From positions 1,583,207 through 1,647,206 of the forward strand of contig JADWQD010000011.1 in assembly GCA_016110215.1 (NCBI GenBank): a stretch of DNA of 64,000 bases, in the 5' to 3' direction. A program made the position numbers and the translations under genes. This DNA comes from Capronia americana (taxonomy: Eukaryota > Ascomycota > Eurotiomycetes > Chaetothyriales > Herpotrichiellaceae). Shown one piece after another: positions 9,677-20,174 of the stretch. Position 1 is the first letter of the stretch, and every line of letters starts with the position of its first letter. The notes beneath the pieces were generated by a model that had not been told where the DNA came from, ran no database searches, and saw only the letters and a program-made list of their open reading frames with translations.

Positions 9677-12600
9677 TGTGAACTTGTAGACGGTGGACTG
9701 TGGATTGTGGCCTGTGCAGTCTACCCTCTGTACTCTGAGGTTGCCCGTCCCAAGGCTGTGGTCACTGGTGGTTGGCGTGCGTGGGGGAACGGAAGCAGGT
9801 GAAACTTTCGTGCGGCGGGCACAAACAAGTGCGGGATGTGGGCACGTGACAGTAGAGCGCAGCCTAGTCTCAATATGATTAGTGCAGAGAGTGACGTGAG
9901 TAGTCACGTGATAGGACATGCCCGCCAGCGAATGAGGTACACAACCTTAGTCAGCGACATCCTGGGATCCTGAACTCAATCCTTTTGCTGTATATCTCAC
10001 TTCAAGAAGTGCGTGAATGTGAGGCGCACTGGTCAAGGAGTGGAGGAGATGAGCTTTAATCTCTTTCTTGCAGATGCACCGGAGTGATTGACCTACGACA
10101 ACACTCGCCCACCTTCACCCAGCATCCCAAGCACCCGAATTCAAACCAACAACTCCATCGCTGTGACCACTTATCACTCGGTCGTTGCGTCCTCCGTTCC
10201 TTCTGTGGTCCCCTATCATCGCTTGTTAGACCTTTATCCTCGTCGCCTGGAGGTAAGAGCTTTCCACCTACTATTAACTCGTTGAGAATCCACGCCCCGG
10301 CGAATGTGCCACCACCACCGCCGCCGCTCTGTTTGACTCGTCAGATCTCTCGTCGCGACTATGAGATCGCAAACAATTTGCAACACGCCACAGATGGTCA
10401 CTTTACCCGCTCAAGCTGCGCTCTGAGGTTGTTCATTGTGGTTTGCAACTCCTCATCAAGGCTGAAGTTCCACGCTCTCGTGATGCAGCTGCTCGAGGAA
10501 GGCAAAGATGTTCTGGCAATGCCCCTCGCTCTACCGCATGTGCACCGCGCTGGTGAGTTGCTCAAGTGGATGGATCAATAATGTTTGGTTCCTGTCGTCA
10601 ATCTCGGCAGATTTGCAGACGACTTGTACTTCCGTCCTTGCATACACACGGTATACCACCCACGAGAGCGGCCCTCCAAACCCCGACCTCCGCGAAATAG
10701 CCTTGTCTCGACACAGTTCCAAATGGAGAGCCACGTCTATACAGTAACTCAGCTGTCACGGAAATAGATCCTCACGTTATCCCGCGGGGTTGTGGTCGCA
10801 TGGCGCCTATACCCAAGGGAGAACTCCCCTTGCAGACGAACTGTCTTGTCTCGTCTCCTTCCACGGGATGAGGGCTGTAGTCTCGGTGGCCCTTGTAAAC
10901 GGTGGACCCACGGCCGGTAGGGTGCTTTGCTTACATGTACAGCTTCTGGCCTGGTGACCTTAGCGGGTGTTCTGCTGCCACGGACACCAACTTGAGTGAG
11001 CGCTAATGACTGACCACAGTAATATCCGTTCTATCAATCCCATATAACCGACATATCCGAAATCGTTCGCATCGAATAGTCCCTAGCGCGTCGGGATGGC
11101 CGTATATTGCGTGCTTACCTCGAACAGACATCCAATTTGGCCGCGTTGGACGTATCGCACACTCCCCGTCTAGCCCCTTACTGAGGTCCACAGGCATGCT
11201 CGCATGCAAACATGGTACACCTCATCTCATCTCTACGGCAGTGACATTCCCTTGCTTGGACGTCCCAGGTCGAATGTAGCTAGCTAGCCAGCCAACTGCT
11301 GGCTGCCGGTACTGTCACTCATCGGCGAAACCCCAAAAAACGCCCGGCGTACGTATTGATGCGTGCACACACACACAGCTACCAGGACGACCAGCACCGG
11401 CAGCATCACAACCACTGGAAAGTTCAAAGCACGGGAAAAATGGTTCGAGTAGCTGCAGCTTGATATTAGGAGGAACAGTTTACTAGATGTAATCATATAC
11501 AGTAGTTGTAACACACTCTGTACCTAATGCTACTAGGTAGTTGGACTACAAAGCACCAGTCGTCACCACCACTGTGAATTATTGTATTCATTAAGCTGTT
11601 CCTACTATTATCAAGCTGTATCTATTTAAACCTCTTGTCCCAGCCTCTAAATATGTGGTGGTTGCAATGTAGCCAGTGCTCGTCGTCCTGGTAGCTCTGT
11701 GCGTGTGTGTGCACGCCTCAATATGTACGCCCGACGTTTTGGGGTTTCGCCGATGACTCTACTACGTGCGAAGGACCGTGCTGAACACTCTCGATGTCGT
11801 ACCGTACCACTAAAGGTCCACCAGATCAGGTCAGATCATCTCGCCTCTCCTATACTGCCTGCGCTTTCTCAAACGCTCCCCAATTCGGATGCGGGCCGGG
11901 ACTACGCTCGCTACCTTACCCTACCCATCAAGCCTTCCTTATCGGGCAGGGAGCCAGACGGTCGATTCTGCCATCATTGTCGACAGAACCGTACATCAGT
12001 ACAGCCAATCCTCACTAGTAATAAGATCGCCAGGTCCTGGTCGGGGGAGAAGGTTGACGAACCGTCCACCGCTTACCATGGCCAAGGGGAATGGATCCTC
12101 CTTGCCTGGCGGCCGAAGAGTCCTCCGTATTGACCATTTCTCACGTATGTGAATCGCGTGGTGAGGATCGAACGGACGGATTGGACGATTGGACGATCGC
12201 ACGCATTAAATTCACAATGTGAGATGCCTTTCAATAGACGCAATGGACTGGGACGGCGATCCAGTCGTCGTCCGGCGTCCGTATCCGTCCCTCGATTCCG
12301 TGTCTCTGTCCGTCCGCATTAGAGTTTCGCTGGGCCGGTGAGCATAGCCGGAACCATCTCCCATGAGGGCCGTTTCGTGTACGTACGTCCCAAAGTCGCC
12401 GAGTTGTCGTTTATGGCGGTCGGGGCGGTGCGGTATCCTTCAGCTGGTTGAGGAGCGGTGGAGGATACCTAGCTACTTTCCAGAGCGGCAAAGGTCAGAG
12501 GCAGGCAGTGCTAATTGAGTTCGCCGGTGTAAGACCTTATACTCGCATTCCTCGCCACAGCGTATGAGGATGGGGGTTGGCGCGGTGCACGTGCCGAACC

Positions 12601-14834
12601 CGTCGGGTCACTCATCGGGCTAACTAATAGACGCGAGATCGAGCCGGTTCAATGGGGTGGGTCACATAAGCCTGACCTCCAGCCCCTGTAAGCATTAGCT
12701 GTGTTTGCGGGGAGTGGTACTACTCCCATGTGCCTTCGACCACGGTCCGGAGTTCATGGCGCGGGTAGAAACTGTATGTAACTGGAACGAGTGAGTGCCA
12801 CAATCTTTGGAAGTCGTAAGCGTGGATGACCTGGACCTTTGTCGTAGCGGGGGACATAACCCAGGCTACGAGTGCAACATGTGTATTGGAGACCGCCGAA
12901 TGCCAGTGTGTGGTCGAGGTCATTACTTTGCACAGGACGTGAACAGGATCGACTGATCAGCGATGTTGCTGTCGATGGTGGTACCCCGGTATGCCCCGCC
13001 CCGCCAGAACGCAGCTTATTAGCGTACAGTTTGGACCGATGGGAAGATAATCGAGGCTCGTCTTGCCGATCATGCAAGGTATGCAAAAGCTACGTGGTAG
13101 ATGCATTGCTGCGCCAGCCTACCAGGACTCAATCTCCCCCCCGGACGCGACCAAGACATTCTGCTTTGACCGATCCCAGTGACATGCTCGAATGGAGCCT
13201 CAGACGCCTCTGGATCGGGACCTCCGACCATCGCCGTTGCAGAACTGCCGCAGCTCGTACCAGAAGACCAGCCTGGAGCAGCCTCACCACGGCGTGGCGT
13301 TTCACGGAGTGTTTCGAAGAGTTGGATATCAGGAACGTACAGTATCATGGATGGACCTGGTCGACTTGGACGCTCTGGCTATCTACGCACCTACAATGAA
13401 GCGACTGGCGGTCGGGGTCGAGCCATCGCTCAGAGATCAGTGCAGGAAGAGAGACACTGCCCGGGCTCGCGAGTGGCGACGGACTCACGCAGGATGCAGA
13501 CCACTAGCCAGATCGTGATGACATTTCCTTCACGCCGTGTGGTGAGGTGTATGGCGACTGCGCGTGTGATCAGTGCTCAGCCTAAAGGATCCATGCCACA
13601 CATGCCTCGTCGTATCACCGAAGTGCGTCGACGCGTGACGCCTCTGCAATGCAGTGAGGAGACATACCAACGCTGGATGGAGCCCGACTCGGGGACCAGC
13701 GTCTGCCACCATTGGCAACCTGATGCAACACTCGTCCCTGCTCAAGAACAAGCAAGGGGAGCGGAGAAGTGAACTTGGGACAGAGGCCCGGATGTGGCTC
13801 TTGAGAGGCAGCCTGTGGTACAGCCTATGATTGAGCTTGCCAATCCCACAACCCATGCAGGGGCGCTCGATCAGCAAGCCGATGATTCGTAACCAGATTG
13901 TCGGATTCCTTTTGCGCTTCCGATTCTGAGATCAGAAAGGAGGTCTCCGATCGACGAGTGGTTTGCACTGGCCGACGATACGAGGAGCGGCAGACGCGGG
14001 GGGTTGGATGATGGCCACTGCTGCAGATACGAGGTCGTTCTGGCTCTGGTTGAGCATGTGTGTGTGAAAGCGAGAGCGAGTGGTGATGGAAGGGAGATCG
14101 AAAGGCCAGGCGAGGATTGGTGCATCTCGCCCGCCCCACAGCTGCAGAAAGGCGGTGGACGCGGGGTCGCCGTTGCTTATTCGTTCACTTCAAACTCACT
14201 TCGCTTCGCAGACATCGCACCAGGATGCCCGTTCGAACTCGGATTCCACTCATTTCCCTTCTCTATGTGCAGGCCTCAATTGGCGCACGTGCCCGATGCT
14301 CAATGTGCTTGAATGTCACACGGCCATCCCGGTCTCCAGTGCATTCCTAGGAAAACAGGAGAAGGCCATCAGACCTGGCGGGGGAGGGCTGACTCTCTGA
14401 AAGTCTGTGGCCCTCGATGGATACGAATATTCTCTCTCTCTTACTGGTCCAAGTTGCAACGCGACCGACTGATGGCTACGCAGCCTCAGATTCCTGTTGT
14501 CATGCTCGGCCACTCTTTCTCGAGTTGTACCAATCGCCAGCCGCAGGTGAGGGCAGGGGAGATCCAAACAGGTTGGCATTGACATGGTCCCTGCGTTGAC
14601 AAAGGGTTGATCGAGTGTGGACAGAATGCCTGTGTCATCCGGGGAAAGAGGCTTCCCAGCCGCGATAGGGCACTTGATACGCACCGTGGGGTTCGCCTGC
14701 CCTCCCTCCCCATTCCTGCTTCATGATACATTACTTAGGACAGGCTGAGGGTGCTCTTCTTTCATGTCACGCCTCCCTGCCATCGAGCCCGCTGCACCTG
14801 GAACCTCTCCCACCGTCACCAGCCGACGTCGACG
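9677..14834. other. Gene-poor 5.2-kb region
   Basis: Only short, unsupported open frames on both strands. The main identified structure is the foldback element at 11320-11755. A stretch at 10300-10580 reads as PPPPPPLCLTRQISRRDYEIAN and onward but has no ATG at its 5' end and no convincing splice model. Upstream sequence near 9680-9920 is the probable promoter of the C2H2 gene, and 14600-14834 that of the NLR gene. Confidence 0.6.
11320..11755. repeat. Foldback element: long imperfect inverted repeat
   Basis: The sequence from 11320 rightwards matches the reverse complement of the sequence ending at 11755. The outer 19 bases (CATCGGCGAAACCCCAAAA) are identical in both arms. Further matches are GGCGTAC-TATTGA-GCGTGCACACACAC, AGCTACCAGGACGAC and CAGCTTGATA-TA-AGGAACAG. 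Identity falls toward the middle, where TACCTA (11521) and TAGGTA (11534) can form the final small hairpin. Each arm is about 200 bases. It could be a MITE-like element, an inverted duplication, or a hairpin RNA gene. No target-site duplication was obvious at its borders. Confidence 0.75.
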
Positions 14835-17800
14835 ATGCGCCTGATACACCTCGATCAGCATGGCAGGCTCAGCCTGACCAGACACCTCACCAGCCAGATC
14901 CCACCGTACGCGATCATCTCACACACCTGGGGTGCCGAGGAAGACGAGGTGACGTTTGACGACATGCGAAATAGCAGCTGGATAGCCAAGGCAGGAAGTG
15001 CCAAGCTCAAATTCGGTGCTCTGCTCGCCAGGAAAGACGGCCTGGACTATTTCTGGATCGACACGTGCTGCATCAACAAAGGAAACCAGACTGAAATTCG
15101 TGAGGCCATCACGTCCATATTTCTCTGGTATGCCCAGGCGGCGAAGTGCTATGCGTTGCTGTGCGACGTGTCTTCACACCAGCCTCGCGTCACGGATGGC
15201 GACACAGCACAAGCACCAAACATACGACAGGCCCGCTGGTTTACCCGAGGCTGGACGCTTCCAGAGCTCCTCGCCCCGAAATGCGTCGAGTTCTACTCTC
15301 AGGAAGGCCAATTTCTAGGGAACAAGACAACCCTTGAGCAGCAGCTTCACGAGATCACCCGCATTTCCAAGCAGGCTCTTCGTGGATTGCCCCTGTCCAG
15401 CTTCACCGTCGAAGAGCGCATGAGCTGGGCTGTTGGCCGTAAGACGGCAAGAGTCGAAGATCAAGCCTATTGTCTGACCGGCCTCTTTGACGTCACCATA
15501 CTGCCCTTCTATGGCGAGGGACTAAACGCCTTTCGACGCCTGCGGCGCCTGCTCGCGGAAACTTTTGGAATCCGACTGAGCAAAATCCCGCGGCCTTACC
15601 AATCATCGACCTCTGATTCCGGGGCCGCGCAGACGAGTGCGACAAGAGATGGCAGCTTGCCCGCCACACCAGCACCGACCCAATGCACGGCAATGCTGGC
15701 GTCGCTGGCTTTTGACCAGATGGAATGCCGCCGAGCTACAATCAAAGATGCCGACCCATCCACCTGCAAATGGTTCTTGACGCATCCTGCCCACACGGAC
15801 TGGGACACGGCAAATAATCTTCATCAGCACGGCGGGTTCCTCTGGCTCACTGGGAAGCCTGCAACCGGGAAGTCGACATTGATGAAATTCGTCGTGGCAC
15901 ATGCTGAAAGAGTGCAGTGTAAAAACGATATCATCATCTCATTCTTCTTCAACGCTGGAGGATTACCCCTGGAAAGGTCGACCGAGGGAATGTATCGTGC
16001 TCTACTTGTGCAGCTTCTCACACAGGCTGCAGATCTGCAACCGATCGTTGAGGGTTTCCAGTGCCAGCCCTGGACCGTTGCGGCTCTGCGCAACATGTTC
16101 GTTGCCGCGATCGCCAGCCTTGGACCACGCCGCTTGAAATGCTTCGTGGATGGTATCGACGAGTGTAACGCAGGGGAGATTCAGGACATGATTGTCTTCT
16201 TCGAGGACGTCGGTATGAACGCCATCCAATCCGGTCTCCGGCTCCATATGTTCTTCGCCGGCCGGACCTCCACCACCACTGGCGTTCGATACGGTCGGCA
16301 GCTGATCTTGGAACTGGAACAAGGCCACGTCGAGGACATAGCCAATTATGTGAAACGTCACATGCGCGTCGGTAGTGGAGGGAGGGGGAAGACGGCAGAA
16401 GAGATGGCAGCCAAAATCCGAGCGAATGCGGACGGTGTGTTTCTGTGGGTAGTGTGGGTGGTCAGCATTCTGAATGATGAATCCAAACGGAGCAACGTCT
16501 TCCGCGTGAAGAGGACATTTGAACAGATTCCATCAGGACTCAATCAGTTCCTCGCATACAAGCTGAGAAAAGACAATCCCCGCATGTTGCACCTGGTCCT
16601 CGGTTTGCAATGGATCTTGTTCGCGGCACGACCACTGACAACAGAAGAGTTCTACAGTGCCTGCGTAGCCGGTCTCGGTCGCGCCGCATCATTGTTCAAG
16701 TGGTGGGATCCCGAACAAACCACGTCCGATCACATGGTTCGATTTGTGCTCGGCACGTGTCAAGGACTCGCCCACCTCACCAAGTCCAAGAGACCCACGG
16801 TCCAGTTTGTCCACGCTTGCGTCCGTGAGTTTCTGCTCAAGGACAACGGCCTTGCTGAGCTGTGGCCAGACATCAGAGGTGATGTGCCGGCATGGAGCCA
16901 TCAGGATCTGAAACGGTGCTGCGCAAACTACCTTGAGGCCGATCTATCCCAACACGTTCCCTCGAATCAACCACTTCCGAACGCCGATTCCGATGCCTGC
17001 AAACGTCTCCGAACTACAGTTACACGTAAATTTCCCTTTCTCGACTATGCCACCCGGTATCTCTGGCACCACGCCGAGGAAGCTGTGTCTAATGCGACTC
17101 CTCAAGGGGACTTCTTGAGGTGTTTTGATTTGAAATCGTGGCTCGGCAAAGCCAACCTGCTTCATCCAGATGACACCCGGCGTCACCCCCTCAATACCAG
17201 TCTATTGTATGTCTTTGCGGAATACAACTGTCCAAAGCTGATCTACTCGCTGCCGCGCCACATGTGGACCGTGCGCATTCAAGGAGAGCGGCACAACCAC
17301 CCCCTTTTTGCCGCCTTTGAAAACGATCACCACGCCGCTGCTTCGGCGCTATTATTGCGGCCTGCGTTATACCCAACCGAGGACGGCGCCATTAAGCTTA
17401 GTGAGGGACAAGAGCTCTGGACTATTACGCCGATCGACGAGGAGGGATGCACAACATTACACTGGGCATGTAAGTCAGGCTGGGTGGACATGGTACAGCT
17501 GCTGCTAGACGCGGGTGCCGACTTCGAGCGGACTGACAAGTATCGACACACAGCACTGCATTGGGCGTGCCAGTCAGGCTGCCCGGACGTGGTACAGCTG
17601 CTGTTGAACAAGGGTGCCAAGGTCGACGCGGCCGACAAGTCCAACTGTACCGCACTACACCGGGTCTCTCAGCGGGGTCTCAGGGAAGTGGCGCAGCTGC
17701 TGCTGGACAAGGGCGCCAACGTCAACGCGTCCACCCAGGGTGGAGAGACGGCTCTCCACCGGGCGTGTCAAGGTGGTCACCAGGACGTGGTGCAGCTGCT

Positions 17801-18119
17801 GCTAGACAGGGGTGCCAACATCGACGCGGCCGACGCGCGTCGATCAAGGCCTCTCCACCTGGCATCGGCACAGGGCTTCACGGAAATGGCAAAGCTCCTA
17901 CTCGACCGAGGTGCCACGGTCGACGTCACCGACGTCGCCGGACACACACCACTGGACTGGGCGGCTCTACGTCGCCACACGGACATCGTGCAACTCCTGC
18001 TGGGCAGGGGCGCCAACATCGCCATGACCAATCCATCAGGATTTGTGACAACACCCTACTGCGCCGCCTTGTTCTGGCCACACGGTAACGGCGCAGCGGG
18101 TACCGGACAAGTATACTAG
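14835..18119 (+). CDS. HET-NACHT-ankyrin NLR (STAND-type incompatibility/immune receptor)
   Basis: Uninterrupted frame of 1,094 residues from the ATG at 14835 (MRLIHLD), a start typical of HET proteins; the frame is open from a GTG at 14751. HET domain: YAIISHTWG at about 24, DYFWIDTCCINKGN at about 75, WFTRGWTLPELLAP at about 135-148, then WAVGRKTARVEDQAYCLTG. NACHT NTPase: Walker A GKPATGKST at about 340, Walker B LKCFVDGIDEC at about 434, followed by winged-helix-like sequence (FAARPLTTEEFYSA). From about 868 there are six to seven 33-residue ankyrin repeats of the form TALHWACQSG-DVVQLLLNKGA. In fungi such proteins act in heterokaryon incompatibility: ligand sensing by the repeats, oligomerisation by NACHT, cell death by HET. 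The repeats are unusually alike at DNA level. The last 25 residues diverge from the ankyrin pattern. It stands alone, with no paired effector gene next to it. Confidence 0.95.
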   Translation: MRLIHLDQHGRLSLTRHLTSQIPPYAIISHTWGAEEDEVTFDDMRNSSWIAKAGSAKLKFGALLARKDGLDYFWIDTCCINKGNQTEIREAITSIFLWYAQAAKCYALLCDVSSHQPRVTDGDTAQAPNIRQARWFTRGWTLPELLAPKCVEFYSQEGQFLGNKTTLEQQLHEITRISKQALRGLPLSSFTVEERMSWAVGRKTARVEDQAYCLTGLFDVTILPFYGEGLNAFRRLRRLLAETFGIRLSKIPRPYQSSTSDSGAAQTSATRDGSLPATPAPTQCTAMLASLAFDQMECRRATIKDADPSTCKWFLTHPAHTDWDTANNLHQHGGFLWLTGKPATGKSTLMKFVVAHAERVQCKNDIIISFFFNAGGLPLERSTEGMYRALLVQLLTQAADLQPIVEGFQCQPWTVAALRNMFVAAIASLGPRRLKCFVDGIDECNAGEIQDMIVFFEDVGMNAIQSGLRLHMFFAGRTSTTTGVRYGRQLILELEQGHVEDIANYVKRHMRVGSGGRGKTAEEMAAKIRANADGVFLWVVWVVSILNDESKRSNVFRVKRTFEQIPSGLNQFLAYKLRKDNPRMLHLVLGLQWILFAARPLTTEEFYSACVAGLGRAASLFKWWDPEQTTSDHMVRFVLGTCQGLAHLTKSKRPTVQFVHACVREFLLKDNGLAELWPDIRGDVPAWSHQDLKRCCANYLEADLSQHVPSNQPLPNADSDACKRLRTTVTRKFPFLDYATRYLWHHAEEAVSNATPQGDFLRCFDLKSWLGKANLLHPDDTRRHPLNTSLLYVFAEYNCPKLIYSLPRHMWTVRIQGERHNHPLFAAFENDHHAAASALLLRPALYPTEDGAIKLSEGQELWTITPIDEEGCTTLHWACKSGWVDMVQLLLDAGADFERTDKYRHTALHWACQSGCPDVVQLLLNKGAKVDAADKSNCTALHRVSQRGLREVAQLLLDKGANVNASTQGGETALHRACQGGHQDVVQLLLDRGANIDAADARRSRPLHLASAQGFTEMAKLLLDRGATVDVTDVAGHTPLDWAALRRHTDIVQLLLGRGANIAMTNPSGFVTTPYCAALFWPHGNGAAGTGQVY

Positions 18120-18142
18120 CTCCATGGCTTCTCACGGCTGGT

Positions 18143-18202
18143 AAGGCAAGGGCAAGGACAAGGACAAGGACAAGGACAAGGACAAGGGCAAGGGCAAGGG
18201 CA
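18143..18202. repeat. Hexanucleotide tandem array (AAGGRCA type), ten units
   Basis: Ten 6-base units, AAGGCA/AGGGCA/AGGACA variants in the order flank-core-flank, begin 24 bases after the NLR stop codon and so lie in its 3' region. Confidence 0.93.
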
Positions 18203-18934
18203 GTGGTCCCAACAGATATCTCTTCGTTGTTTGATTGAAGGCGGTAGGCTATTAGTACCAGGGTCTTGATTCGGCGAAAAAGTATGTCCTCATATATGGT
18301 ATGGTATACCTTCAAAACATGGTCCACGTATGTATGTCCTCTGCGCTCGCCGCCGAATCCTCCTCGGTGCCAGGTTCCCCTTTCGGAAGTGCCACACCGT
18401 CATGCGGCCACTTTGGTCCGCTGTTCCGTCGCTGCCTCGTTTCGCCTTCAGGGTCTGTGCAGGCGTCGACGTCCCCGGCGGTCGCACTAGATCCAAGGCA
18501 TGGAGCGTGTGCCAGCTTGCTTGCTTGTTGCGCCAGGCTCGTCGCCAACTCACCGAAGCGACGAGATGCCCGGCTTGTCCTCTTGCGCCGACAGCCACTG
18601 ATCGACGATATGGTGCTGTGCCTTTCAAACAGATGCGTGTCTGTGTCGCTTATCCTTCCTCTTCTGATAGGATAGCCGAAGAATTCCTTCACACAGCCAG
18701 AGAATCGCCGGTAATGCTTCCTCTTTTGACAGCCGGAGATTCCCCGAATTTATGACTTCATCGCTGCCTTTCTTGTCTCGCCGTCTTGTCTTGTCCTGTC
18801 GTTGTCCTGTCGTTGTCCTGAATTTCCCTCACCACCCTCCATCTTCAACAAACTCCTAGGTGTCCAGTGCGCATTGGGATATCTATTGTGTGTCCGCTCA
18901 GCGGCACGGCAACAAGCTGCCGCGTGAACAGAGC

Positions 18935-20174
18935 ATGGCGCACATCGTCGCAAACATCTCAAACATGGATCTGGGCGAGGTGAAGGGCTTAGGCCCGCTT
19001 TCGTCTCATCAACACGGTCAGTAAATCTGTTGGTGGTCTTTCCCGTGCTAATCTTGGACAATGCAGAGAAATCGCCTGAGCAGCGCGCAGGGGCATCTTC
19101 ACTTTCCCAAGCGCGTACGTACCTGAAGAATTTCTATCACTGGAAATCCAGGGACGCCGACGGAATCCATTCTCATGAGGAGTTTGAGGAGCCTTTCGTA
19201 TGTCAGATATCTACGATCGAGTGGTGGAAGCTGTGCAACGAGTTCCAGCTCGACGATGAAACCGCACCCTCGTATGTTCTTATTCTTCTGTTCTTTCGAA
19301 GCCCTGCGCTATTGGTTCGAGAGTTTTTGACTGACTGCATCCCTTCAGATGGCCTAGATTTTCATACAACTCAGCGACATCGACTCTCCAGATCTACGCA
19401 ATGCCTTCCACAGTGCACGAGTCCGTCGTGGAGTTCTTTCGAGAACACCTCGGACTGGCCGTACACGCCATTGATGAACCCCTCCAGAGCAAGGTCAGCT
19501 TTCGCCAACACAGAAAAATTAGGGCGTTTACCGGGGAATACGAAGATTCAGTGAAAATTCCCGACCTCGCAGTCAGCGTTAAGAATATTCACGGAAAAAA
19601 AGAGATGAAATTGGCGATAGAGATCGGCTTCTCTCAGACCTATCAACAGCTTGAACAAGCCGCCCGACTTCTTCTCCGCAGCCGCCCTCCACCTTCGATG
19701 GTGGTTATGGTTAATATCTCCGAATCTCCAACATACAAATGTCCGCTTGCTTTCGACCTTCATAATTGCGACAGCCGGGATATCCCTCGAGATTACACGA
19801 AGATCCTCGAGGAAGATTTCACATACGAGGGGGATTATGGGCCGATCGAGTACAAGGGACACCAGTGGGCAGGCCGTATCTCGGAGGTGACGATGGAAAC
19901 TTGGGTAATCAATCCTGCGAACAACGAACCCCAGCGAAAGGGCAAGCGAACACAGATTCTTCCTCCGACCCATGAATCCCCACAACTTCACCTCGGCGAC
20001 TTCCTCGACATCGGTCCCCACGATCCCCAGATGACGTCGTTTGATTGGGATATACTCCGAAACGACCTAAAAGAAGAAATCAGACAACTGGCTGTGGATA
20101 GGTGTCACGATTGGTTGCGGCAAAGTCGAAAGCGCGCAGGCTTAGTCGGCGACAAAGCTTACAAGCCTTTCTGA
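18935..20174 (+). CDS. PD-(D/E)XK nuclease-like fungal protein, copy A
   Basis: Model of three exons: 18935-19016, 19067-19271, 19349-20174, 370 residues. Intron 1 (GTCAGT, branch GCTAAT, ATGCAG) and intron 2 (GTATGT...CTTCAG) keep the frame, and splicing joins ETAPS to WPRFSYNSATSTLQIYA. A core reading KIPDLAV (about 165), then KLAIEIGFSQ (about 185), then VMVNISESPTYKCPL looks like the D...E-x-(K/G) strand pair of PD-(D/E)XK proteins, with Gly or a shifted residue in the Lys position; activity is therefore doubtful. The same order (WWKLCNEFQL, VHESVVEF, PDLA, E-x-GFS, YKCPL, GDYGPI, HQWAGRI, METW) recurs in the protein at 28544-29902, so the two are paralogs. The first exon is the least certain part; the rest is well supported. 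Confidence 0.7.

Noticed and set aside
10084..10581. 165-codon frame containing QISRRDYEIAN, a pattern seen in some fungal regulators
   Set aside because: It opens at GTG with no usable ATG, and I could not build a splice model to a plausible start; the motif match is too short.
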